DNA from: Coemansia sp. RSA 1804
Lineage: Eukaryota > Kickxellomycota > Kickxellomycetes > Kickxellales > Kickxellaceae
Assembly (NCBI GenBank): GCA_027578815.1
Contig: JANBTH010000180.1
Span: 1 to 28,557, forward strand
DNA: 28,557 bases
Direction: 5' to 3'
Under the pieces are notes generated by a model. It was not told the origin of the DNA, did not search any database, and worked only from the letters and a program-made list of their open reading frames with translations. Below, piece after piece: positions 10,701 to 20,200 of this stretch. The position numbers and the translations under genes were made by a program. Every line of letters begins with the position of its first letter. Positions within the stretch are counted from its first letter, which is position 1.

Positions 10701-12684
10701 AGTGCACCAAAGATACGTCTTCCAAGCGTCGGTGCAGTGGGCTCTGCAATTGGGAGCTGGGGCACCGGGGGAGTTGGCTTGTCGCTCTTCGTCTTTACGC
10801 CAATACCAAACATCGCAGGCAAGCTGCGCTGGTTTTTAACGCTCTGTCGCCGACTAGCCTTTTCGCTGTCCCGCTCTTTCTTTTTAATCCTCAGCTCCTT
10901 TAGAGAACGCGCATCATCTGTTCTGTTTGATTCCATGCTTGTGGTCGCGACTGTTGCTACTACTGGTGCAGCTGGCTGTTCGGCATTAGACTCGTCTTTA
11001 GCCGGTTTGCTAACCCCATCCTCGCCCTTTTGCTCCAAAGAACCACCATCCTTGAGAGCCCCTGCATTCGAATGGTTAGCAGAATACATGCTCTGGGCCG
11101 AAGACGTGCTGTCGCGATTAGACGAATGTTCTGGCTCCTCAGATACAGACAAGAGTGGAAGTGGTTTGTTTAAAATGGTAGGCGATACAGCAATTGGAGT
11201 TTGCGAAGCAGTCGACTGCTCTGATGAAGCTGAAATAAAGGTGGTATTCTCGCTGCTGCTCTTTAAAGGGCTCTGCTGTTCTGGCGATAGGCTTGCAACA
11301 CCAGACTCAGCTTTGAACAGCGTGTCTGTATCCTCATGAGAAACGTTACTTGTTGTGTTTCCTGCTTCATCAGAAAAGTCTCGCTTCGTAAGCCCTTTCT
11401 GGGAAGTAGAGTCGATAAGTGAGCTTTCTGGCTGCAAGTCAGCGCTAACCTTCACTTTGCCGTCGCCATTATCGGGTGATTTATCGGCTATACTGGGTGC
11501 ATTATTTATCTGACCGCTAGAACCATCCGGATGATGTTTTTCTTGGTGCTGCTGGTGCTGCTGTTTTGGCTTTTGATGTTCTGTCGACAAATTCTCGCGC
11601 GTATCTTGCTGCTGCTGTTGCTGTTTCTGACTACTTTTAGCATTTGCATTTGTAGCAGGCTGTCCAATTAGAGGTCTTGCAGATGAAAGAACCGCAACAC
11701 GATCCGAATAGGTTTGCCGCTATACAATTAACAGAATGCAAATACACACAGATTAGTTTTGGTTTCGTTTGGCTTATCAAATAGCAAGAGCAGGCTCGAT
11801 ACATTATTGTCGACAGAATAAATGCCAGAATTGCGATTGAAGGCAAATGCTGCTAGCACCGAGCCTTTGTCCCTGCGGAACATTGTAGTGCAATATAGAC
11901 AAGATTGTATAAGGGGCTGCCTATGCGCGTGCATTGGGTGCTGTGCGTGGTGGGCGTGCCTTTATACCTCTGGGGAGTTCTTTACCCGAAACTGGGATGG
12001 AGAAAGAAAGGAGGGGGTCTATACAAGCCTCTTTGGTGCGCAGGCGCGTCTTCCTTGTCCCATGTTCTACATCATTACATTATTTGGTCTTGCTGCTGCC
12101 GCCGCCGCTTATTCGCAAAAAATAAATAAACCGCTGGTTGTTCCGATAATAAGGGTTTTCTTCATACAAAAGGAAGAAATGCATGCTTCTGGCCAGCGTT
12201 GGCCAGATGAGAGATCATTGTTCCTTTTATCTTTTCCCCCCTTCCTCCAACTTCTCAGCCAGCCAGGCGTCAATAGAGAATAATAGATGTCATGGAATAA
12301 GCAGCTGTATGAACGCAATGTAATACTTACAAAGTGCAAAAGCCGTTGGCGACCGTCCTCTTCGTTTGTTCGGTTCAGCACAAGACCAAGCATGCTGATG
12401 GCCTCTCTGTATGTCCTAATTGCTTCCTCCACATGGCTACCGTTATCCAGGGTAACAGCAGTTTGCGCTTTGCGCAGTGCTAGAGTCAAAAGGAAGCGGA
12501 AAGAGCGACTGTTGTTTCCTGAACTAGTTCCACCGCTGTTAGCTTCAACGGACTTTAGGGTCACTGAATCGGACAGTGATTCCGTTGTCTCCACTGGCTG
12601 CAATACATTCAGACCAGGTTCCGACGAATTCTCTACAGCGTGCTCGCCGCTCGTGTTCGAGACACTTTCAGACGATGGGTTCAT
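7796..12684 (-). CDS. Large MIT-domain protein with conserved fungal C-terminal region
   Basis: Two exons, 12684-12331 and 11719-7796, join in phase 0 to give 1425 residues. Residues about 62-132 form a three-helix MIT (microtubule interacting and trafficking) domain: LALRKAQTAVTLD, VEEAIRTYREAISMLGLVL and, across the splice, GRQRLLHF-RQTYSDRVAVL. MIT domains usually bind ESCRT-III tails. About 700 residues of Ser/Pro/Gln-rich disordered sequence follow, with poly-Gln near the exon 2 start and several RRKPS-like basic patches. A folded segment from about 865 to 1030 holds NPLSALWFINTLHRSMVTGG and TPSLYVPRRLWYQPG, which I recall only from uncharacterised fungal MIT proteins. The C terminus, RITEWLNQVLLAWVVRDLQ, is a hydrophobic/amphipathic helix. 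The start is the first in-frame ATG of exon 1. A role in membrane trafficking is inferred from the MIT domain alone. Confidence 0.85.
11720..12330 (-). other. Long intron (611 bases) splitting the MIT domain
   Basis: The donor CACTTT|GTAAGTAT and acceptor TTGTATAG|CGGCAAAC join exon 1 and exon 2 in phase 0. Together they complete the third helix of the MIT domain. An in-frame stop precedes exon 2 directly, which shows that splicing is required. It is the longest intron in the window. I found no clear nested gene, and a plus-strand open frame at 11822-12283 has no recognisable character. Confidence 0.82.
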
Positions 12685-14578
12685 GGAGAAAAAAAAGGTA
12701 GAGGGAGCGCCGTTTGTGATAAGATGGGTGGGATTACCCAGAGCTCGTGGTGTGCTTATAACAGCGTTCGCCAAAAGAGGCTGTATGCCTTATTTGTGTT
12801 ATAATAAAAGTATCAGCACGCCCGAGTGTTGTTCTTCCAAGAGATGCTTTGCAAATTTGTCTCCTCGCTCTTGCCAAACCCGTAAACGCTATCCAACTAG
12901 CTCAAGTCGCCTTGGATTTACGTATGTGTTCTTGCTCACAATATCTCGCTAGCCAGTAAAGCCTATTTATACAACAGTGATATCCGCGCCCGTGATAGCA
13001 GACACTTTTAGGAATTCGCGTGGAGAGAATAACACGTTTGCAGGGTATTGAGAGAGAGGAAATAAGGCCAGCTAAAAGGAAGAAGCGAACAAGACAAAAA
13101 GAAAAGGTGAAAAAAGGGGAAAAGGAGTAGTGGAATTGAAGAGATGCACAACCGTAACAAGAGAAGAGTTTTGGAGCGAGAGTGAGTAAGAAAAAAGTAA
13201 ACAAGAAACCCAGAGTAAAAGGAAAGAAAGGTGAAAGTGGCAGGCACAGGTGCTTGTTTTCATTTTTTTTTTGGTATTTTGGCGCGCGTCTTTAAGTTTT
13301 TGGAAAGTCCCAGCCATTAGGTGCTGTTTTAGGGGAGGATCTCTGATGCTTAGGGATTTTCTGGACGACATTTACCAACTGCAGCATCAGCCCGCAACTG
13401 TGAGCAGAGCTTTCGTGGGAGCACAGCGCCTTATTTATTTTCATTTTTGCATCATCAACAACAGCAACAACCAAAGTCCGTGTTTGGCGCTGCTTTGGAG
13501 ATGTCGTGCAAAAAGAACGAGACTCGACGAGTACCAATGCCAACAAAGTTCAAAAAAAGGGGCAGCAAGCCTGCAGATACGCATGAGAAAGAAAAGAGCC
13601 CGACTATTCTGGCAGACTGAAAAGATCTCGTCAATCCTTGCTGGCGCTGCAATAGTGATTGAAAAGCAGTAAACACATTTTTTGTGCGAGTGAGTTAAGA
13701 ATTAACGGTTTATGCAGCCGACAATGGAATGCCAGTTTGGAACATGAGCAGCAAAGCTAAATCAACCATTTCCAGCCAGACCACAATATTAGCAGATTAC
13801 AGAAAGGGCTAGCGATGCACCTGATGACCTCACTGCGGCAGTGTCAGTGCAGACAAAATAGATAAGAACTGTAAATTGGCAGCATTTCCAGTACATAATT
13901 TGTGTTGTTTACGTTTTTGCAATGCGGGGGAAGAGGAAGCACCCTTTTTATCCCTTGCGAAGATTATATCGCGCGTCCCCATTTATGCGAAGAATCTCAA
14001 AGTATCATGAAATTTTCAAGAAAACAGAGAAAATGGAAGAAGCTGGGCAGGTTTCCCGATCCACTGCATCACTAAAACGTTTCTACAACAAAAAGCGGAA
14101 AGAAATACAATAGACGCGCGCGACTTGAAAAGGATCCAGTGACACATAGCGTAGGCTAGTACCTGATAGCCGACCGGTTATTGTAATAACAATGCATTAA
14201 CAAAGGTATGTGCCTTTGACGCTCAAAAGAATGCACTTTAGCTTAATGTGTGGGGGAGAAAGCAGCAGAAAAGGGGGGATAAGAATGTTCCTACTCCACC
14301 ATTCCGTGTTGCTAGCAAATATGGTGCAACAAACAAGCAAGGCAGAGAATGTGTTTTTCTGAACATTTCCAGGTTCAAGATATTAGCAATGATCGTATCC
14401 GTTGTTTGCCCAGCAGACGCGGTTGAAATTTCTATTTTCCATGTTCTCTATATCTGTTTTATTACCTAATTGTGTTCATAACAACCACTTGTCGTTAATA
14501 GTGCGTTGACTCATACATCCATTAGCGCATATCTGACAATACTAGTATTCTTGTTTCCATCCTCCTCTCGCGCCAAGC
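12685..14578. other. Divergent intergenic region between the MIT gene and the second GH20 gene
   Basis: This stretch serves as 5' flank for both neighbours. It contains poly-purine stretches around 13040-13230. It also has an ATG-started basic frame at 13922-14113 (63 residues, Lys/Arg-rich) that I cannot assign and do not call a gene. No tRNA or other RNA gene signature was seen. Confidence 0.5.
12964..12971 (-). promoter_or_regulatory. TATA-like element upstream of the MIT gene
   Basis: TATAAATA on the minus strand lies about 280 bases before the proposed start codon. This would give a 5' leader of roughly 250 bases. It rests on match to consensus and position only. Confidence 0.3.
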
Positions 14579-14599
14579 AAAATAATAATAATAATAATA
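14579..14599. repeat. AAT microsatellite just before the second GH20 start codon
   Basis: Six AAT units end 10 bases before the ATG, inside the presumed 5' leader. Length variation could affect translation or transcription start choice. Confidence 0.85.
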
Positions 14600-14609
14600 G
14601 TACGAATCG

Positions 14610-16280
14610 ATGTGGCTGTCGCACTTTGCAGCAGTACTGCCGTCAGCCGTCCTGCTTGTGGGCTTCTCAGCTCAAAAAGTATACGCGCTGTGGCCATTGC
14701 CTGCTCTATACGATGAGGGCAGAATCGCGGTGGAGATCAAGCGCAGCGACTTTATGATAAAGTCCAACGTGACATCCAGCTCGGTCATCAACGCCTCAAT
14801 TGAGCGCTACCAGTATCTTTTGGAGCACGAGTACTACGAGTCGCCCTACGACTTTAACGAAGGGGCGCTAAAGACGTCCGGCTACCTCTATGCACTGGAA
14901 GTCAACGTCCAAAGCGCTCTGGATGTGTACGACATCACAACAGACGAGTCGTACACGCTCGATGTGCCAATCGAGGGAAAGGCCGTTATCAACGCAGCAA
15001 CGCCGTTTGGCGCAGTCCGTGGCCTCGAGACATTCACGCAGCTTGTGTCCGCCAACACCGGGAGGAAGATCGTCAAGAACGCCCCGGTCAAGATCAAGGA
15101 TTCGCCCAAGTTCGCCCACCGTGGTATCCTGCTTGACACGTCGCGCAACTTTTACAACATCGACTCAATTCTGCGCACGCTCGACGCAATGGCCTACAAC
15201 AAGCTCAATGTTCTGCATTGGCATGTGACGGACGCCTTTTCGTGGCCAATCGAGTCCAAGGTGCATCCCGAGCTGACCGAGAAGGGCGCGTACTCGAACG
15301 AGATGCGGTACTCGTACGAGGATGTGAAGAAGATCATCAACTACGCAAAGAACAGAGCCATCCGCATCATGCCCGAGTTCGACACGCCCGGCCACACGTT
15401 TGTCGTTGGCGAGGCGCATCCGGAGATCATGAGCTGCCTGAACAAGCAGCCCAACTGGGACAAGTTCACTGCCGAACCGCCAAGCGGCCAGCTCAACATC
15501 GCCGACCCTCGCGCGGTGTCCTTTGCCTTTGACGTTATCACCGAGTACAGCCGTCTGTTTGCCGATCTGGGATTCCATCTCGGCGGTGGCTCGCTCAACT
15601 TGGACTGCTGGAAGGAAGACCCCGTCGTGGAGCTCTACGTGCGCGACCATCCAGGCGAGAGTATCGAGTCGCTTGTAGCCGGCTGGTACACGCAAATGAC
15701 TGGCAAGCTGAACGAAATGGGCAAGATTCCGTTCATGTGGGAGGAGGCGGTACTCAACTACAACTTCACGGCTAAAAACACAACGATTCTTCAGGCCTGG
15801 GTTAACGAGGACTCTGTCGGCAAGCTGGTTGACAAGGGCTTCCGTGTCGTTGCATCGCCGTGGAACAAGTACTACCTTGACTGTGGACACGGCTCGTGGC
15901 TGTCCAACTTTGAGGGAGCATCGTGGTGCGATCCTTACAAGGGCTGGCAGCAGATCTACAACTACAATCCGCTTGCCAACATCACAGACCCAGAGAAGCA
16001 GAGCCTGGTCATTGGTGGCGAAGTTGCACTGTGGTCAGCGCAGTCCGATGAAACCACAATCGACCGCTATCTATGGCCGCGCGCCTCTGCCTTTGCTGAG
16101 ATTATGTGGTCAGGAAGCATCGACTCGTCTACTAATACTACCAGAGACGCCGCCAAGGTTGCGCCGCGTCTGACCGACCATAGGTTCCGCATGGTGACCC
16201 GGGGAATCATGGCTACACCGCTCCAGCCGCTGTGGTGCGTGCGCCATCCCGAAGCTTGCATGCACCCATCTGCTCAATAG
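14610..16280 (+). CDS. Secreted GH20-family protein lacking catalytic residues (probable pseudoenzyme)
   Basis: A complete single-exon protein of 556 residues, collinear with the GH20 enzyme at 1162-2802. Residues 1 to about 30 form a signal peptide ending near VYA, followed by LWPLP. The fold motifs remain: HRGILLDTSRNFY with the binding Arg, LHWHVTDAFSWP, EFDTPGHT, QAWVNED, YYLDCGHG and WLSNFEGASWCDPYKGW. The catalytic motif reads HLGGGSLN: Gly327 and Ser328 replace the Asp-Glu that polarises the substrate acetamido group and acts as acid/base. ALWSAQSD has Ala477 where the family keeps a sugar-binding Glu. Established GH20 chemistry needs the Asp-Glu pair, so hydrolysis is unlikely. The frame is intact with no decay, and codons favour G/C endings more than in the active copy, so it is probably expressed and under selection. 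A sugar-binding or chaperone role is inference. The -3 base of the start context is T, which is weak. Confidence 0.93.
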   Translation: MWLSHFAAVLPSAVLLVGFSAQKVYALWPLPALYDEGRIAVEIKRSDFMIKSNVTSSSVINASIERYQYLLEHEYYESPYDFNEGALKTSGYLYALEVNVQSALDVYDITTDESYTLDVPIEGKAVINAATPFGAVRGLETFTQLVSANTGRKIVKNAPVKIKDSPKFAHRGILLDTSRNFYNIDSILRTLDAMAYNKLNVLHWHVTDAFSWPIESKVHPELTEKGAYSNEMRYSYEDVKKIINYAKNRAIRIMPEFDTPGHTFVVGEAHPEIMSCLNKQPNWDKFTAEPPSGQLNIADPRAVSFAFDVITEYSRLFADLGFHLGGGSLNLDCWKEDPVVELYVRDHPGESIESLVAGWYTQMTGKLNEMGKIPFMWEEAVLNYNFTAKNTTILQAWVNEDSVGKLVDKGFRVVASPWNKYYLDCGHGSWLSNFEGASWCDPYKGWQQIYNYNPLANITDPEKQSLVIGGEVALWSAQSDETTIDRYLWPRASAFAEIMWSGSIDSSTNTTRDAAKVAPRLTDHRFRMVTRGIMATPLQPLWCVRHPEACMHPSAQ

Positions 16281-17292
16281 TCGCCCGAGATGTGGCAATG
16301 GCACAGCCGTCTTAGCTGCCGCTGTTTTTCTAAGCCTTCAATTTTCCTCTCTTATTTGAAATTGCTTTATAGCAGTATCCAGCTAGTTGTTTTTCCCTTT
16401 CATTCCATTTCGCCCAATTTTATTCTACTAACCATGTTGGGGCCTAAACTACAAGATTGCACATCTGAAACATACATACGCGATACTGCGACAGGAACAC
16501 GGGTTTTTCTTGCTCCCACTTCAACAACACGCCATGCTGAAGTTAAACAAGACCCCACATATTTTTTTAACAAAAAGCCTGAATAGAACGACAGAATAGA
16601 AAAAAAGATGCAAGTGGCTTCTATTTTGCATTAATATTCAGTGGTGCGGGGATGATGCAGAGATGATAGTGCTGTATGCTGCCGTTGCTGGACAATGTCC
16701 TTATATCAACCAGCATTCGCGGCGCGCACGCCAAACGTTTATCTTTGCGGGGAGAGAGATGCAGAGAAGAGGATGTCGGAAGTAAAGAAAGAAATATCGC
16801 TTGGATGGCGAAACGAATGGTTAAATGCCAAATGATTTTAATATACAAGCCGCATGCCTGCGCCCTTTCCTCTCATTAGAACCGTCCTATACTGCCTCGT
16901 GGAGTCTATTTTGCCTGTTTTCATAACAAGTCTTACCTGGCTTTGCTTTATATGCAAAACAGCCTGCTCAACGTTTGCGCTAATTCTGTCCCTTTTTTCT
17001 TCTCTCCCCTGGCTTTTTGCTGAAACAAAACACATTCTATTTGCATGTTCCTCTACCGTCAACTACATTGCTTTTTCTTGCTCTCGTATTATCAATACTC
17101 ATTTCACTCGCACTAATACCAACGTAAGTTTTCTTTTCTTTTTGGGAATACAGCATATTCCCAGGCAATTCGCAACTACAGTAACTAATAGCACCAAATA
17201 TTTGTCAATTCTGTTTACCACTCGCCTCTAGGCATCTCCTGCATTGCACTCGCTGATCTTCATCTGGGATTGGAAATACTGGGCAAACAACC
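16281..17292. other. Intergenic region upstream of the PH-domain gene
   Basis: The left part is the 3' flank of the GH20-like gene. The right part should hold the promoter and 5' leader of the PH-domain gene, including a possible leader intron. No open frame here looks like a protein, and no RNA gene was recognised. Confidence 0.5.
17124..17231 (+). other. Possible 5'-leader intron of the PH-domain gene
   Basis: A strong donor AAC|GTAAGTTTTC, a branch-like TAACTAAT near 17180 and acceptor CGCCTCTAG|GCATC lie 61 bases before the start codon. Because no coding frame crosses it, the call rests on splice signals alone. Confidence 0.45.
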
Positions 17293-20200
17293 ATGCCTGC
17301 GGGTCACAGCTCCTCGTCTGAATGTGTTGTTGGCTTTTTGCAAAAGAAAGGCCGCTTCTACAGCTGGAAAAGGGCTCTGTTTGTTCTTTATGATCAGGGC
17401 CTGATTCAGCTGTTGTCGGACCAGCACAGTGCTTGTCCAGATCCCACTGCTTCATCCGCTATTCCATCCACCAGCTACTTGATTGGAGATGCCGGTGACA
17501 TTGACATTGAGAAGATCCCCGGTTTCAAACAGAAGCAGCGGATTGCGCTTCATCAGCTATCCCAGGTAGTGGGCCAAGGACAGCGCGACATTGTTATAAC
17601 CTTGCTTGATTCTTCTACGCTTGTGCTCCGTGCTCAATCCTCTAATGATTGCGGGATCTGGCTTACTGCTATCCGATCCGCCGTTGCAGCTGCCGCAGTC
17701 GCGGGTTATGCTGCCGAATATCCAGATCATGATGTGACAGTTGACACCGTAGATGAGGGTTCGACATATCCAAATGAGTCTGCTCCACTATCACTACCTG
17801 CGCATACATCCGCTTCAAGGGCCTCTCCTCCACGCATTGCTGATCTAGATCTTCCAGCCGGCTTTGCTGGCGCCTCCTTGGCTCGGTCAAGTACAGATTT
17901 GGAAAAGTTATCTCATGCTGAGGTTTACACAATCAAAGAAAGCGCAGTTGACGAGGATGTTGCCAGGAGGGAAACCCCCATGGGCTGGCTTCCATCCACG
18001 TCAAGTCTGCAGAACTTTGGAAACGAGATAGCAGCTTCTGGGTTTCTTCCAGAAAGCACTTCTACCAAGCCTGCAACGAGCCATGTCGTTTCACACGACA
18101 ATACTAACCACGATCTTGACCAGAGCGTTGTCCACATTGCCCGCGATATTGGCAGTTTCGATGTCGATGCGCTGTTTGATGATGATAACAGTCAGATTGA
18201 TGGATCGAGATCATCAGGCGAGTTACCACTGGCTGTGCTTGCCTCAAGGACCGGTGAGCTATATCGATCAAAGTTGGCGGTCAACCCATCTATCCCAAAA
18301 GAACTAAACAAAACCCGCCAAACATTGCACTCTGTTGTTGAAACCTCAACTGCTGTAAACGATCTCACGTTTGATGGCATGTTTGACACGTTGCTCCATC
18401 CAGCAATCGCGGATTCTCCCGAAAGCAAGCGTGCTGCTCTTGATGCTGACATTTCCTTCTCTCGCCTTAATCTGGACTCAAGTGCAACGGAAATGCCATA
18501 CCTTTCAACAGAAGCAAAGCAAAGACAGACCAACTCATGTGTGGAACAGCGTCCGTCTATTCCAAACTTTGATGGCCGTCTTGATGCTCCAGAAATCCCG
18601 AACACAGTCAATCGGGGTAGCAAGACCACAAACACTTCACATTCTGTAACGCAGCAAAAACAGCAACCCCTCCAACAACAAAAACAACAGACCTATACTT
18701 CAAAGAAAGATTCTGATGCTAACGGATCAATGCTGCTTATCAATACGTCTGTTGCAGATTTTGCAGGCTCGTTGTTCGACGATATCTGTCTAGGCAGCAT
18801 GCTATCTACTACTGTCGACAACACTAGCTTGGTGCTTAAGCAACAACAGAACAGCAATTCTTCCTCTCATGCACTTTCACGTCAGAATGCACAGAATTCA
18901 GACCATAGCACACCAAACGACAATGGTGGACAGACTGGAGATGCAGGCCTTGAAGGCGCTGTAGAGGATAATCGGGCATCAAAGCTACTGAACTCTCCTG
19001 GTCGTTCTCGGATAGATAACCAGGTCCGTATGGCTGCGCGTAGAAGCGTGATGACAATTTATGGTGGTCTTGGCGTAAGCGCTCAGCAGGAAAAGCAAAA
19101 ACCTGTTGGTCCCAACGGTATACAAATGTCGCTACTTGCAAAATACAGCGACTCTCTGAATGCATCGCGTACTCTGCTTGCATCCGGACTACGCAACAAC
19201 AAAGGAGCAGCTGCCCATGCCTGGGGATCAAGGGCCAATCTTCCTGGCGGTGTCCACAATTTGGATCGGCCGGCAACTATCGTCCAATACGAGTCCAATG
19301 AGCCCAAGAACACTGGAATACGCAAGGTGGTGCGTGGTCAGTTTGCAAAAGACCTTATCCAGAAGGAATCCGAGCGTAAGCCAGCAGTCCGTCGTATGCG
19401 TCGTGTGAAGAGCGAATCAAAGGTTCTGCCGCTCAAATCGATTCGTCTCAGACTCAATGGCTCAATTGTGGGCGGTAACACATCCATTAATTCGGGTGCT
19501 GCTGCTAACGACTCCTCCTTTAAAAGCACAACTGGTCACCAGTTGCCAGCGATTGGATCAAACACTGCTCCAAAAAAGGACACCGACAATTCCTCAAGCA
19601 AAGTAGGCGCACATGCTGGTAGTGCTGGTGCCTTTGGAGAGTTCAACACCATCCGAGAGCGGCTGAGAGCTGCTGACGAGCAGAAAAAGCTGCAGCAACA
19701 GGCCCAGATGCTAGATCACGAAGGTGTCGACGATGTGCGCATAGGAGACATTATGCAGACAAGGCAGGATATTCCTTTGGCCATGCAACTAGAAGACAAG
19801 CGCCGAGTGCAGGAGGCAAAGCGACTAGCGCTGCTCAGTCAGCAGCTGGAGCATCAAAAACAGCAGCTGAATATACAGCGTCTCAATGTCGAGCAGCAGC
19901 AACAGTACCATGAATTCAAGCGCCAAAGTCTCTGTCCTACCACGCATGGGCCAGATTTGTTGGCGCAACCACCTCACCACATGCCGCAAAAAGGATGGAC
20001 CGGGCACGAAAACAATGCGTATGGCGGATCGGACAGCTACACAAAGCAATGGGTGCAAAGCCAAACCCCACGCTTTTCTAGTGCTATGCAGTCGCCATAT
20101 CCACAAGGTGTGTACTCACAGAACCAGACGGGAATGCGTCCAGTCTCAAGCGTGGGTCTTAGACCAGCCTCGTATATGAGCGCAATGGCCGACGAAGGCG

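Noticed and set aside
10194..11339. 381-codon plus-strand open frame
   Set aside because: It lies entirely antisense to the low-complexity part of the MIT gene; the Ser/Leu-rich peptide is what the reverse of Ser/Pro/Gln codons gives.
11588..11590. Start of the MIT gene at 11590
   Set aside because: The codon is TTG. The frame stays open upstream to a splice acceptor and joins exon 1, which completes the MIT domain.
13922..14113. 63-codon basic open frame
   Set aside because: It has an ATG but no recognisable family, no neighbours to support it and AT-rich surroundings; a chance frame is as likely.
15165..15890. 241-codon minus-strand open frame
   Set aside because: Antisense to the well-supported GH20-like gene, where strong G/C-ending codons suppress stops on the opposite strand.
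14610..16280. Second GH20 copy as a decaying pseudogene
   Set aside because: The full-length frame, signal peptide, all fold motifs and strong codon bias argue against decay; the changes are confined to functional residues.
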